DNA of 64,000 nt from Phaseolus vulgaris (Eukaryota; Streptophyta; Magnoliopsida; Fabales; Fabaceae). Each line of letters starts with the position of its first letter. The stretch's first letter is position 1. The notes under the pieces were generated by a model. The model made no database searches, had not been told where the DNA came from, and saw only the letters and a program-made list of their open reading frames with translations. Positions 23,819 to 36,399 of this stretch are shown piece by piece. The stretch covers positions 1,596,811-1,660,810 of the forward strand of contig NC_023758.2 of assembly GCF_000499845.2 (NCBI RefSeq). Direction: 5' to 3'. The position numbers and the translations under genes were made by a program.

Positions 23819-25395
23819 ATGGAAGACAACCTTATCAACATCTTTTACCTCTTCATTTTTCTCATCACTTTGAAACTGTTGTTCTTTAGAAGGTTCAAGA
23901 ACCCACCGCCGGGTCCACCGTCTCTTCCAATAATCGGCAACCTCTATCAGCTGAAGAAACAGCCACTCCACCGCGCCTTGCACGGCCTCTCACAGAAATA
24001 CGGCCCTATCTTCTCTCTCCGGTTCGGGTCTCAGCCCATCCTTGTCGTTTCATCAGCATCTGCTGCGGAAGAATGTTTCACAAAAAACGACATCGTTTTC
24101 GCGGACCGTTTTCATTCTACCACGTCCAAGTATCTCGGCTTCAACCACACCATTATCACGGCATCGTCGTACGGCGACCACTGGCGCAACTTGCGTCGTA
24201 TCAGCTCCCTAGAAATCCTCTCCAACCACCGTCTGAACTCTTTTCTGGGAGTACGAAAGGACGAGACCATGAAGTTGCTTAAAAAGATGGTTAAGATCAA
24301 CGGTAAAGAAGATTTAGCGAAAGTGCAGCTGAGACCCATGTTTGCAGAACTCACGTTCAACATAGTCATGAGAATGGTGTGTGGAAAACGCTACTACGGT
24401 GAGGAATACGACGGCACCACCGCTGAAGAGGCCAAGAAGTTCAGAGAGCTGATGAACGAGATATCGCAATTTGGGTTGGGGTCGAACCTTGGAGATTTTG
24501 TGCCGCTTTTAAGATTTTTTAAGAGTCACAAAAAGTTAGAAAATGTTGGAGAGAAGCTCGATGCGTTCTTCCAAGGACTCATCGATGAGCATCGGAACAA
24601 GAAGGAGAGTTCAAATACCATGATAGACCATTTGCTTTCCTCACAGAAATCACAACCTGACTATTACACAGACCAGATTATCAAGGGACTTGTTATGGTA
24701 CGACGTTAATTTACTTTGTACCACGTTGTTTCATTTTGCTGGAATTTAACCTTGGCATGATTATAGTAATATTGTTTTTAATTTGTTAGGCATTATATGT
24801 GGCCGGAACTGAGACTTCGGCTGTAGCATTAGAATGGGCGATGTCTAATTTGTTGAACCAGCCAGAGATATTGGAGAAATTAAGGATTGAAATTGACAGG
24901 GAAATTGGAGAAGAGCGTTTGATAGAGGAAGCAGACGTTACCAAATTACCGTACCTTAACAATGTTATCTCCGAGACTCTAAGGTTGCATCCACCACTGC
25001 CCATGTTATTGCCCCATTTATCCTCTAAAGACTGCAGCGTCGGAGGTTATGACGTGCCACGTAACACCATGTTAATGGTGAATGCATGGGCCATACACAG
25101 GGACCCCGAGTTGTGGGCTCACCCTACAAGCTTTAAGCCCGAGAGGTTTCAAAATCACCCAGTGGATGCACACAAATTAATCCCGTTTGGGATGGGAAGG
25201 AGGGCTTGTCCTGGTACAGGCATGGCCCAAAGAACTATGGGCTTGACTTTGGGCCTGTTGATTCAATGCTTTGAGTGGAAAAGAGTTGGTGAGGAAGAAA
25301 TTGACCTCACTGAAGGACGAGGAACTATTGTGGCCAAGGCAATTCCATTGGAGGCCCAATGCAAAGCACGTCCAATTGTTACCAAGATCTTCTAA
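23819..25395 (+). CDS. CYP81E-like: CYP81E-like cytochrome P450, gene 1
   Basis: Two exons, 23819-24697 and 24790-25395, separated by a 92-bp phase-0 GT-AG intron, encode 494 residues, full length for a plant A-type P450. Visible in order: an N-terminal membrane anchor (residues ~5-24), the Pro-rich hinge [14 protein letters not shown], the I-helix AGTETS (298-303), the K-helix ETLR (from 355), PERF (410-413), and the heme loop [10 protein letters not shown] (426-435) with Cys433 as iron ligand. The closest family by pattern ([19 protein letters not shown] near the end) is CYP81E, whose legume members are isoflavone 2'- and 3'-hydroxylases at the ER using NADPH-P450 reductase. The site of hydroxylation cannot be told from sequence alone. 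The ATG at 23819 is preferred because it begins the membrane anchor and follows the TATA box at the right distance. All key residues are present and the gene looks functional. Confidence 0.93.
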
Positions 25396-25439
25396 TTTCA
25401 CCCATCCTTATTTTCCTTTTCAGTTATTTCTAATCATCA

Positions 25440-26414
25440 CCCATCGTTATATATGATTTCAGGTGGTGCTGCTTTGTTTTTTTTTTTTTCTCATGTTCTA
25501 TCTATGCGTTCTTTTTCAGCGTCAAAATCTCTTATACTATTGAATGTTCAAAGTTTCAAAAGTTTGGAAAGCTTAATTTTCAAAGAAGAAGTAGTATTTA
25601 TTTTACCTTTATTAGGTTAGTGCATTATATGGCAGACTCTTATATATATAAATAATTAACTCTTATTATTTGGAAGTCTAGAAAAATAAACTAAATTGAT
25701 GGAACACGAGGATAAGATTTGGCTGGGTATGACTGCATTTACAAACCACTTTTACAGTAATGATAGTATAATCACATATAAATAAATAATATTCTTTAAA
25801 GATTAAAAATAATATATGCGTTAGTAAAACATTTTATTCTAAACAGTTAAATTAATTTCAACTTATAAAAATATTTTTAGTTTCAGCTTTTGAAAAATAC
25901 ATATAATTCAATTATATTCATATATTTTGTTGACTTCTAATGCGAGTGAATAATCTCCCATAAAGAGAATATTCTCCTATTAAGTATAATTGGAGAGTCT
26001 TCAAATAAAAAAAAATATAGACTTTTTTATTCACTATGATTAAATTTGTATATTAAGTATTTTGATCATATATTACAAATGTTATCTGTAAAATAATTAA
26101 AAGTCTAAATAAACAGTGAGTACTTTATAAAAAAATTTATCAAAATTTATTTTTTAAATAGTCATATCATATTTAAATAGTTTTAAAAAATGTTGTTCTA
26201 ATAGTAAAATCTTATAAAACTTACATTTTTATAATTTTTTCATTTTAATTTTTACACCTTAAAAAATAGTTTAATTATTATAATGAAATATTACTTTGAT
26301 GTTGGTGCTTTAGATATATATTATTAAAATTGATAAAATATTTTATTCTTATAGAATACTCGAGTTTTAAATTTAATACATTCACCCTATCGCGTAAATT
26401 CTTAAACTGAAATG
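25440..26414. repeat. CYP81E flank repeat, copy B
   Basis: A direct repeat of about 975 bp beginning 45 bases after the stop codon of CYP gene 1. It is collinear with copy C at 27998-29081, from 'CCCATCGTTATATATGATTT' to the 'ACTCGAGTTTTAAATTTAAT'/'CCCTATC' block. Copy C has an extra ~50-bp piece near its start and small indels. The first part also matches copy A upstream of the gene. Confidence 0.85.
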
Positions 26415-27697
26415 TGATTGATATTTTGAGTTTTTGAATAATTTTAATTTAGTCATTTTAATTTTTTTTATCAGCATTTTAATTCCTGACCTTTAAAGAG
26501 AAGAGGTGAATAATTGTAATTCCCATATATTTTGGTATTTTAATAAATTGCGAATAGAGATTTCGACTGTCATTTTAATGCTTTTTTTAATATTATTAAT
26601 TATTAATCTTGGTGTTTTAAATTATTGTTTTAAGAGCATCAATCTCTTTTATTTAATACTCACCTGAAAAGAATCACGATTTTGAACATGAATAACAAAG
26701 GTAAGAAAGTAAAAAATTAGAATCTATTCCAAACTCTGTCGGACAAAAAAAGTAAAATAACTCGCTTTGGTCAATCAACAATACATTCAAAGGGAATGGA
26801 TATAGAGACCTTCAATCTTAACAAACCTGTCTTTGCTACAATGAAACAACTTCATAAATTCATCCTTCCTAAACACTATAAACAAAGACACTCTAATACT
26901 CTGTTTGCTTTTATGGATACTTTGTTTGCTTTTATGGATGTACTGTTCAAAAGAAAAGAAGTGAGAAGATATCAATTATTTAAATTCAGGGTTTTGCAGA
27001 GAAGAGAATGAGAGGATATACCACTGAACAGTAAATATTTTCTCCCCTTAAAATAAGAGATGTAAAGGGAAAACCACATCAGCATGTGTTATTTCAAAAA
27101 TTACCCTCTGCAAAGATTTTTAATATTAAAAAATAGTATTTTTTATGTGATATATTTTCTAATATTATAGTATATATTTAATATTTTAAGAAATTATTTC
27201 AAGTTTTTTTTTATTTAATTTGTTGTTGCGTTTATTTTAATATTTTTTTTTATAATTATTATGTTTATGAGACTCATGTATGTATTAAGGTTAGATGCAC
27301 CTTGTTAAAAATGAAGAAATCATGTTCTATTTTTAATTTATTTCAATTTTAAATTATTTTTTAAATTATAATTGAAATTTATAATTATTTTAATTATCAA
27401 AATTATATACAAAATTAATAATTATTTTATTATTACTTTTTACATGAACAAAACAAAATATACTTTATTATTATATATAACATGTTATATTATTATTTTA
27501 AATAACTTAAATATCTTTTAAATTAATTAATATTTTATTTTCTTATTTATATATATATACAAACATAAACTTTTTATCTTACAATTTATACCATCCAAAA
27601 TATATTAAAATACTTTTACAACTATCACATCATTCATTTTTTTCACACTTTCACTTTCCAACCTTTTCAATTTTTCACTCCCACAGTTTCTAATACA
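26415..27697. other. Intergenic DNA between flank repeats B and C
   Basis: AT-rich, no gene recognised. A short in-place duplication of 'TTTGCTTTTATGGAT' occurs at about 26904-26940. Small ORFs around 26790-27010 on both strands have no family signature. Confidence 0.5.
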
Positions 27698-27699
27698 AA

Positions 27700-27990
27700 C
27701 AAAACATACGTGTACGAGGACATCATCCCGCTTCTTCGTAAAGGACTTCGTTGATTTTCGCGCCTCATCATTAACCACACCATCCTTGTGCCTTAAATGT
27801 TGATGTGACGTTTCTGTTTTACATGCGTCGCTTTCGAAATGGTGGGATTCAAATGCATCTTCTCTTTATTTTCCACTTTCTTCATCACTTCTCTGCCATT
27901 CTTCACCATCATTCACCCAGGTACCTACTGCTTCTTCCCGCTATTTACTCCATTCTTTTGCGCCTTTGCTTTGCTTTATCTGCTCCCGCA
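27700..27990 (+). pseudogene. Possible relic of a third CYP81E-like exon 1
   Basis: The segment is GC-richer than its surroundings. 'CGTAAAGGACTTCG' followed by 'TTTTCGCG' resembles the CYP gene 2 stretch CCGTAAAGGATATC...TTCGCG (residues VKDI-FA). 'AACCACACCATCCTTGT' resembles the NHTI stretch of gene 1, and 'TGCGTCGC' the LRRI stretch. The blocks come in the right order but with large deletions and no shared frame. It lies just upstream of flank repeat C, as CYP gene 1 lies just upstream of repeat B. The matches are short, so chance cannot be excluded. Confidence 0.25.
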
Positions 27991-27997
27991 TTTTACT

Positions 27998-29081
27998 CCC
28001 ATCGTTATATATGATTTCTGGTGATTTTTTTATCAACAAGAATTCTCAAAAACCAGAAAACAAACTGGTGTGGTGCTGCTTTGTTTTTTTTTTCTTCTCC
28101 TTAAGATTCTTCATGTTCTATCTATGCGTTTTTTCTCAGCGTCAAAATCTCTTATACTATTGAATGTTCAAAGTTTTGAAAGGAGGTGGCAGACCAAAAG
28201 TTTGGAAAGTTTAATTTTCAAAGAAAAAGTCAAAGAAGAAGTAGTATTTATTTTACCTTTCTTAGGTTAGTGCATTATATGGCAGATTCTTATATATATA
28301 TAAATAACTAACTCTTATTATTTAGAAGTCTAGAAAAATAAACTAAATTGATGGAACACAAGGATAAGATTTGGCTGGGTATGACAGCACCGACAAACCA
28401 CTTTTACAGTAATAATAATAATATAATCACATATAAATAAATAATCTTCTTTAAAGATTAAAAATAATATATGCGTTAGTAAAACATTTTATTCTAAACA
28501 AATAATATGAAACAGTTAAACTAATTTCAACTTATACAAATATTTTTAGTTTTAGCTTTTGAAAAATACTTATAATTCAATTATATTCATATATTTTGTT
28601 GACTTCTAATGTGAGTGAATAATCTCCCGTAGAGAGAATATATTCTTATTAAGAATAATTGGAGAGTCTTCAAATAAATAAAAAATATAGACCTTTTTAT
28701 TCACTATGATTAAATTTGTATATTAAGTATTTTGATCATATATTACAAATGGTTATCTGTAAAATGATTAAAAGTCTAAATAAACAGTGAGTACTTTATA
28801 ATTTTTTTTTATCAATTTTTTTTAAATAGTCATATCATATTTAAATAGTTTTTAATTTTTTTTGTTCTAATAGCAAAACCTTATAAAACTTACATTTTTA
28901 TAACTTTTTCATTTTAATTTTTACACCTTAAATAATAGTTTAATTATTATAATGAAATATTACTTTGATGTTGATGCTCTAGATATAATATTATTAAAAT
29001 TGATAAAATATTTTATTCTTATAGAATACTCAAGTTTTAAATTTAATACATCACCCTATCACGTAAATATTAAACTCAAAT
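27998..29081. repeat. CYP81E flank repeat, copy C
   Basis: The second copy of the ~1-kb repeat that follows CYP gene 1. It holds 'CTATCTATGCG', 'CAGCGTCAAAATCTCTTATA', 'GGATAAGATTTGGCTGGGTA' and the same AT-rich tail. It keeps the 'GGAGGTGGCAGACCAAAAG' block that matches copy A better than copy B does, and one AAAGTCAAAG W-box-like core. Short ORFs inside it are AT-driven and not conserved with copy B. Confidence 0.85.
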
Positions 29082-30016
29082 GTTATAAAACTTCTTTTAT
29101 TTTTGTTACTTGTATTATGGATAGTGGTGGATCGTAAAAAAATATTTTGGAGATGTCAAATATTTTTTTTATAAGTGTACAAAAATTTCAAAGTGTCAGA
29201 TATATAAAATATATTAAAGTTAAAAAATATTTTATTTGCATACAAGTTTTTTTATTTATTTATCAGCAAGTCCTTCAGACAACACTAAATTCCACCACAG
29301 ATTATAAAAACAATCTTTTATTTATTTGTTTATTCATTATGTATAAAATGAACAATAATTTTGAGTATTTGTTACCTTTCAGTTGTAATAAGTATTTTAA
29401 AGAGAAATAACTCACATTATATTCAATATGCAATATGTGATTCTTATCATTGGTAAACTTAAATTAAAGCATGGTCTAAACAATGAAATAAGTTTTAAAT
29501 GTTTCAAATCCCTCTTTCATCACTAAAAAAAATAACTTTATCAAAATTATTCAACATTTAACAGAAATTAGTATAACCTGAATTAAAATTAATTGAAGTT
29601 TTTTTAACTTTAGTTAAGTTTAAGAGATTTATTTTGGAACATAGTAAAATTCTAAAGGTTTCATTTCCATACTCTAATAAATAAATATAATTAAATAATT
29701 ATTAAATATTTTATATAAACAAATAATTAAAAATATATAATTTTAGTATTTTTTCCTTCTATTTTTTTTTTCAATTCTCTCTTTCTTTCCATAATTTCTC
29801 TTCTAACACCCACGGCAATTGGACCTCACTCCACCGCATCTGGAGCTAGAAAGAATAAATATTGTAAGCACTAATGGTCTAACAGATATTTTCAGTTTTT
29901 AAAGATAATCTATATCAATTTTTTTCTTATGTTTAATTTATCTTTTAATTTGTTTGCTATGATTTCTGCCTGTTTTTGTTTTTATTTTTATTTTTATTTG
30001 AATTTATGTGAAATAG

Positions 30017-30205
30017 AATTAGCTATTAAGGTTTTAACTACTAATTATTTAGATTTTAAATTTGATAGTAAAAACATTTGTAGCTAATTAGATACCAATT
30101 TAAAAATTATTAAACAATAATAAAAACTAATTTAGAAAATAATTTTTTTAGTCTTTTAAATGGTCTCTAATTTAGTAATTATAACAACTAACTATTTATT
30201 TGTTA
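30017..30205. mobile_element. Partial copy of the foldback MITE family
   Basis: It shares 'AAGGTTTTAACTACTAATTA', 'TAGCTAATTAGATACCAATT', 'AACAATAATA' and 'ATGGTCTCTAATTTAGT' with the right half of the element at 21697-22080. Termini are missing or too diverged to place. Confidence 0.55.
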
Positions 30206-31615
30206 TATTTATTTTAAAAGAACTTTATGGAGATTTTAAAATTCATTTTAAGGAAGTTTTAGAAACCCTAATACTTTATGGAAGTTGTAAAACATATGAT
30301 ATTTTATGAAAGTTATGAAACCTGATAGTTAACCGAAGTTTTGAAACCTTGGTTAAATACAGAAGGAAACAAAACATTTTGTTAACATAAGTTTTTCCTG
30401 AGATTTTCTGATTTCAATAAATGGTTTGTCCAAGAAAATTTTAATTGAAGGTTTTAATCCTAGATAATATAAAAATAATTTTTTATTTAAATATATTTTT
30501 TTAGTGCATCGTCACTGCAACATGGTTTAAATTCTATAATGGCTAATGATAAAAACTTACTTATAATTATTGCGTATAAATAAAATAATTTTAAACAACT
30601 TATACGTATGATATTTTAGAAAATATAACAATACAAGAAATGTGTTGAATTGTATTTTAATAATTTTTTAATTTTTTTCGTCAATATTGTATTATAATGA
30701 TTCCTGACATTGTAGTCTTGTTGATGATCTTTTTAACCTATATGGTATTGGATGAAATGCAACAAACAAATGCAACTTTTTAACTTAACATATTTACTTT
30801 ATTTCAAAATGCAACTTTTTAACTTAACATATTTACTTTATTTAAAGCATTCTAGAAGTTGATTCTTACAATGACTCTCATTTTCAAAGTGCAAATAAAA
30901 TAGTATGCACCCTAAAGGAGATAAGGAGAAAGATATACACAATAATTTTATACTAGTTTATTTATCAAAATAGAATATATCTAGTTATAAATTTAGTTTC
31001 ACTAAGCATAATAAGTTACAAACAAGTATTGTTTTAGATAATAGTTATTCTTAGTTAACATTTTAAGTATTCTTTGGGCCTTTACACTATTGGTTAACCC
31101 ATTGAATATTCTTTAGACTCATAGCCAATATTGAATAGCCTTTTGAGTATTCTTGAAAATGTAAGAGTCTTTGTTAAAATCAAGTATTGTTTAGAACACA
31201 ATCATTCATAACTAAAATGAGTATTATTTGACACACAATGTTTATTAAAATCTAGTATTCTTTCGAATCATAATCACTCCTAGTTAACCTCTTTAAGAAT
31301 GTTATTTAAAGTGTCACTCCTAACTAATAATAGAATATTGTTTATCAAACAATCACTCTTGACTAAAATAAATAATTTATAAGAATAACGATAAAAAATC
31401 AAAGGATTATTTACTCTAGAATAATTACTTTTTTCAATATATAGAGTTTTTTTGAACTCTTCTAATTTACCAATTACACACTACTAATTACGCACGAGTA
31501 ATATAAAAGTGTTTATAATTTCATTTCAATTTTATTCACTAAATCAATAAATTACAATTTTAAATGTTTATCTTAAATTTGGATAATAATAAAATATCAA
31601 ATAATATAAATTTTA

Positions 31616-31700
31616 ATATATATTTAAAAATATAATATATATTTAAAAATATAATATATATTTAAAAATATAATATATATTTAAAAATATAATATATTAT
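31616..31700. repeat. 21-bp tandem repeat
   Basis: About four near-identical copies of a unit reading TATATATTTAAAAATATAA, followed by an AT-rich microsatellite to ~31730. Confidence 0.9.
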
Positions 31701-32929
31701 ATATATATATATATTATATATATATATAACTTTTGGAAATTGACTTAAATATGGAGATTTAATATTTTCTTTTAAAAACAATATGTTTTTATTATACATA
31801 GCAAGTACTCGTGTGACGTGTTTGGGAAATATAAGATTGGCCCTCTACAAAAATTAACAGTAAAAGAATTATCTAAATATACTAAAAAAATAGTCATACA
31901 AATTTATTCATCCTAAAAAAACGAAAATTGATCACATATATTCAAAACATTATTTAATTGACATTCAAGTTTAGGAGACTTATATACGATCTATTTCTAA
32001 GCTTATTTTTAAAAAAATTATCTAATTATATAGAACTTAACTGCTTATTTAGTTAAAACTTAAGTCTATTTACAGAAGTCTATAAACATACTTCTAATAA
32101 AATAAATCTTATTTCTTTTTAATTATTTTGACGTAATTATTTAAGTGTATTTTGATATTACACTCATTGTTGATGAGAATTATGGGGTTATTGGATAAAA
32201 AAGATAATATTTTAACTTCTAGTAACAAAATTTTATTCAAACCTTGCTTGATGTGAATTGTTTTAGAATGAACTCTAATAATAGTGTTTGAATTTAAATA
32301 GAGGTATATTGGCAGAAAACTTTTCGATAATTAAATTAGTAAAAACCCTAAATATTAGTAATATGGAAATAGAGAAAAAAGATAATATTTTCTTTCAATA
32401 AAGCATATATTTATAAGTCTTTTGGGCATCTCTAAATAGGATTATATAACCAAAAAAAATATTATTGTTTCTTAACTAAACAAATGATTGAATTGCTGCT
32501 TATTAAATTTGGTTTTTTTCCGTTATTAAGATAATTGGATATTTTTTTCGAGAAATTCCCAATATATGTAAAAGTCATTTTATGATTGTAAAAAGAACTT
32601 ATACAAAATTGTAAATGATTTTATAATTTTATAAAATGACTGTAACCATTATTTGTAACGATTATAAATTTATACTTATAATATATTGCAACAAGCTCAT
32701 AAATTCTGAAAGGTCAACCTCTAGCATAGGCCAATAAGACTTAAAAACTCTTGAATATTCATACACTAACAGGCTTGGCCATAACCATAGTAAATTTATA
32801 ATTAAATAGTATAAAATAATAATATTAAGAGTTATAATATTAAAAGAATATTATATTTTCAATATAACCTTATATTGTTTCTCTCTATGTAGACACATTC
32901 TGCTACAGACTCTGCTAAAGAAGACGCTC

Positions 32930-34491
32930 ATGGAACACAGCCTTATCAAGATTATTTCCCTCGTGCTTATCGTCATAATTATAAAATTAGTATTCCTCAG
33001 AAAAAGACAAAAAAACCCACCACCAAGTCCACCTTCTCTTCTGGTAATAGGCAACCTTCACCAGCTGAAACAGCCGGTACACCGCACCTTCCACGACCTC
33101 TCACAAAAATACGGTCCTATTTTTTCTTTCCGGTTCGGCTCACAACCGGTGCTCGTCGTTTCATCTGCTTCCGCCGCCGAAGAATGTTTCACCGTAAAGG
33201 ATATCATATTCGCGAATCGTTTCCGTTCTATCAAGACCAAATACCTCGGCTACGACAACACCATTCTCTTAGCAGCATCCTACGGCGACCACTGGCGAAA
33301 CTTGCGACGTATCAGCTCCCTCGAGATCCTCTCCTCTCACAGTCTTAACTACTTTTCAGGAATTCGAACCGACGAGACTCTCAAGCTGCTCCAAAACCTG
33401 GTTCGAGCCTCCAACAAAGAAGAGTTATCGAGAGTGGAGTTGAAGTCCATGTTCGCAGATCTCACATTCAACACTATCATGAGAATGGTGTGTGGAAAAC
33501 GCTACTACGGCGCGGAATACGACGGGACCAACGCTGAGGAGGCTAAGAAGTTTAGAGATCTCATGAATGAGATGGCTCAGTTCGGGTTGGGATCGCACCT
33601 CGGAGATTTTGTGCCAGTGTTCAGATGGTTCGATTTTAGCCGTAGCCACAAGAAGTTACGAAAAGTTGGGGAGAAGATGGACGCGCTGTTTCAAGAACTC
33701 ATTGACGAACATCGGAATGAAGAGCAAAATTCAAACACCATGATAGGGCGCATGCTACATTTACAAGAGTCACAGCCCGAGTATTACACTGATCAAACTA
33801 TCAAAGGGCTTATTATGGTAGTTACCAACTCTTATTAGATCGTTACATTTGCAGGATTCGTAGTTTACGAACTCTTTTGTTGCAGGTGTTGATTGTGGCT
33901 GGAACAGAGACTTCGGCTATAGCATTGGAGTGGGCCATGTCAAATTTGTTGAACAATCCGGAAGTGTTGGAGAAAGCAAGGATTGAATTGGACACCATGA
34001 TTGGAGAAGAGTGTTTGATGAAGGAAGAGGATGTAACCAAATTACAGTACCTTCAGAATATAATCTCCGAGACTCTGCGGTTGCATCCTCCAGCGCCAAT
34101 GCTATTGCCCCATTTCTCCTATGAAGATTGCACGGTGGGTGGTTATGATGTACCAGGTAACACCATGTTAATGGTGAATGCATGGGCCATACATAGGGAT
34201 CCAGAGCTGTGGGTTGACCCAACAAGCTTCAAGCCGGAGAGGTTTGAGAATGGTCCCATAGACACGTACAAGCTAATGCCTTTTGGGTTGGGGAGGAGAG
34301 CGTGTCCCGGTGCAGCCATGGCACAAAAAACTTTGAACTTGACTTTGGGTTCGTTGATTCAATGCTTTGAATGGGAAAGGATTGGAGAGGAGGAAGTTGA
34401 CATGACAGAAGGAAGGGGAACTCTGGTGCCCAAGGCCATTCCATTGGAGGCCAAATGCAAAACGCGTCCAATCATTAGCAAGATTTTCTGA
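32930..34491 (+). CDS. CYP81E-like: CYP81E-like cytochrome P450, gene 2
   Basis: Two exons, 32930-33817 and 33886-34491, joined across a 68-bp phase-0 GT-AG intron at the same codon position as in gene 1, encode 497 residues. Landmarks: N-terminal anchor (residues ~5-23), hinge [15 protein letters not shown]-helix AGTETS (301-306), ETLR (from 358), PERF (413-416), and heme loop [10 protein letters not shown] (429-438) with Cys436. The second exon is exactly as long as that of gene 1 and most blocks are identical ([19 protein letters not shown]). As in gene 1, the expected role is hydroxylation of an isoflavone-type substrate at the ER. Gene 2 differs in the hinge ([11 protein letters not shown] instead of [11 protein letters not shown]) and carries an insertion after [15 protein letters not shown]. 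No defect is seen. Confidence 0.93.
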
Positions 34492-35204
34492 TTTCCCCCT
34501 TAATTGTTAATGTACAATCAAATTATCACGTTGAATTATGTAATGGTTTGTCTTTATTCATTTCGAAATATCCAGAATGCGAGTATAATTAGTATGTTTG
34601 AATTTTCAATAAAAGGGACTTGAATAGACTTTAAATGTGTATTCAAGTATTCATGGAAGTAGATTTAATGTGTATTTGAACTAACAAATAGACTTAATGT
34701 GCACTTGAAAACAAATTCAATTATTTTCATAAGCTGTGATCATTCGAGTGATACTAACTCTTATCTCATACAACAATAGTTGTACACCACCACACCCAAT
34801 CTCTTGTAAACACGAAATAGAGATGCATAATAAGAAAAGGCCGATAGAAGATACAGCTTTTTCATATAGCAGTAGCAGATCAGGTACACTCGCTTCTATT
34901 TGGTTTTGAGGAGACGAAAACCTGTTAAAATTTACAATGTAAAAAGAACATCAGGTTATTTATTCAATTCAACATTATTAGTTTTATATATTTCATACCG
35001 AGAAAGAAAAAAAAAATTCAAGAAAGAACTATCTTTTATTAATCATATAATCGTTACGCATCTACTCAAAATATAGCACATACAAAAAAAACAAAATATA
35101 GCACATACAAAAAAAACAAAATGTAGTTATTATTATGCAGTTACTACTCAAAACATTTACAATTACAATTGATAAGTTAAAATATAATATGACATCAGAT
35201 TTAC
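34492..35204. other. 3' flank of CYP gene 2, no gene
   Basis: The first ~130 bases are the probable 3' UTR. Around 34620-34710 there is a weak internal repetition ('GACTT(A/T)AATGTG(T/C)ATTTGAA'). From 35060 two copies of 'AATATAGCACATACAAAAAA' stand in tandem. No ORF of note. Confidence 0.5.
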
Positions 35205-36320
35205 CATCTAATATATCACCCCACAAGCAGAACATGTGTATCTTCATGTTCAACTTGGATAAATTGTCACAAAATAATCAAGGAGGCAGATGTTTAGTCA
35301 ATATACCACCACTTGATTTAGAAGAAAAAATATGAATTAAATGAATGACACTTTCTTGAATTCTAGTCCAAACGAAATGACAATTGATTTCAATGTGTTT
35401 TTATCCTCTCTCGTGAAACGTGATATTTTTGGCTATGCATATAACAAATTTACTGTCATAATAGAAAACAAAAATATTAGTATGCAAATTATAGAAACAA
35501 ATATTGTAACCACTGAAGTTCACAAACATGTGAAACTAGTGCTCTATATTTTGCCTCCGAGGAAGACTTGAACACTTTAGAATACTTTTTAGACTTCCAT
35601 GATATTAAAGAGTTTCTCATAAACACACAATAACCTGTGATAGACCTTCTAGAATCAATGAAAGTTTTCCAATCAAAATCAGAAAAAACTTTGATAACAA
35701 TTTGATTATCACTAGGAAAGAATAGACCAATATCAGGACATCCTTTCAAATATCATAATACACGAAAAATTGTTGTCATATGAGGTTCTCGTGGATTTGA
35801 AACAAACTTGCTAATCTTATGAACCGCAAAGTTGATATCAGGCCTAGTATGAGTAAGGTATAACAAACACCCAATCAATCTTCTATATTCACTTGGATCC
35901 AAAAGCAACGAACCTTCACTTTTAGAGAGAGAACATGATGATTTCATGGCAGGAATGGGAGGTTTGCAAGCCGATAAACCACTATAAAAAGAATATCTAT
36001 ACAATATTTTCGTTTATTGAGAACAATATCAGAAGGTGAACGACTTATTTCAAATCCCAAAAAAAGTGAAGTGTAGCAAGGTCTTTAATACTAAATGAGT
36101 TATGAAGATGAGTTTTAACACGTTGGATTTATTCAAGATTATTGCTAACCAATATATTGTCATCAACATATATCAACAAAGTTGTGAAATAAAGATTGTG
36201 TGTGCGAATAAATAAAGAATGACCAGCTACACTTTGAACATAACCAAGTTGTATTACAGTTTGAGTTAATTTTGAGTTCCATTGTCGACTTACATTCTTT
36301 AGTCCATATAATTTTTTTTT
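35205..36320 (-). pseudogene. Decayed Ty1/copia polyprotein fragment
   Basis: Minus-strand reading frames carry copia landmarks in order. Near 36310-36140: YGLKNVSRQWNSKL, then the reverse transcriptase catalytic box YVDD in TTLLIYVDDNILV, with a stop soon after. At 36004-35753: SEYRRLIGCLLYLTHTRPDI, the RT-RNase H connection. At 35749-35489: SRRSITGYCVFM, SWKSKKYS and SSSEAKYRAL, the RNase H core. Beyond it, fragments such as FHERG-KHIEINCHF. Several stops and frame changes interrupt it, and the upstream gag, protease and integrase parts are absent. No LTRs were identified. It is a 3' portion of an old plant retrotransposon and cannot make a product. Confidence 0.88.
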
Positions 36321-36399
36321 CTAAGTCCACAAACTTGCGCTAGATAAGAAATATTAAGGCCCAGAGAAGAAGCAAAAGGAATGGCCCAGAGCACCTAAT

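Larger units (their letters stand above)
29082..32929. other. AT-rich spacer upstream of second CYP81E-like gene
   Basis: No gene was recognised. Repeats seen: part of the foldback MITE family (~30017-30205); a ~39-bp unit duplicated in tandem at about 30769-30845 ('GCAACTTTTTAACTTAACAT' twice); degenerate 'AGTATTCTTT'/'TAGTTAAC' repeats over 31020-31400; a 21-bp tandem repeat at 31616-31700. The promoter of the second P450 must lie at the right end, but no clear TATA box stands out from the AT background. Confidence 0.5.

Noticed and set aside
27805..28270. Overlapping hydrophobic ORFs resembling signal peptides
   Set aside because: T-rich DNA makes Phe/Leu-rich translations in all three frames; not conserved with repeat B, which aligns over part of it.
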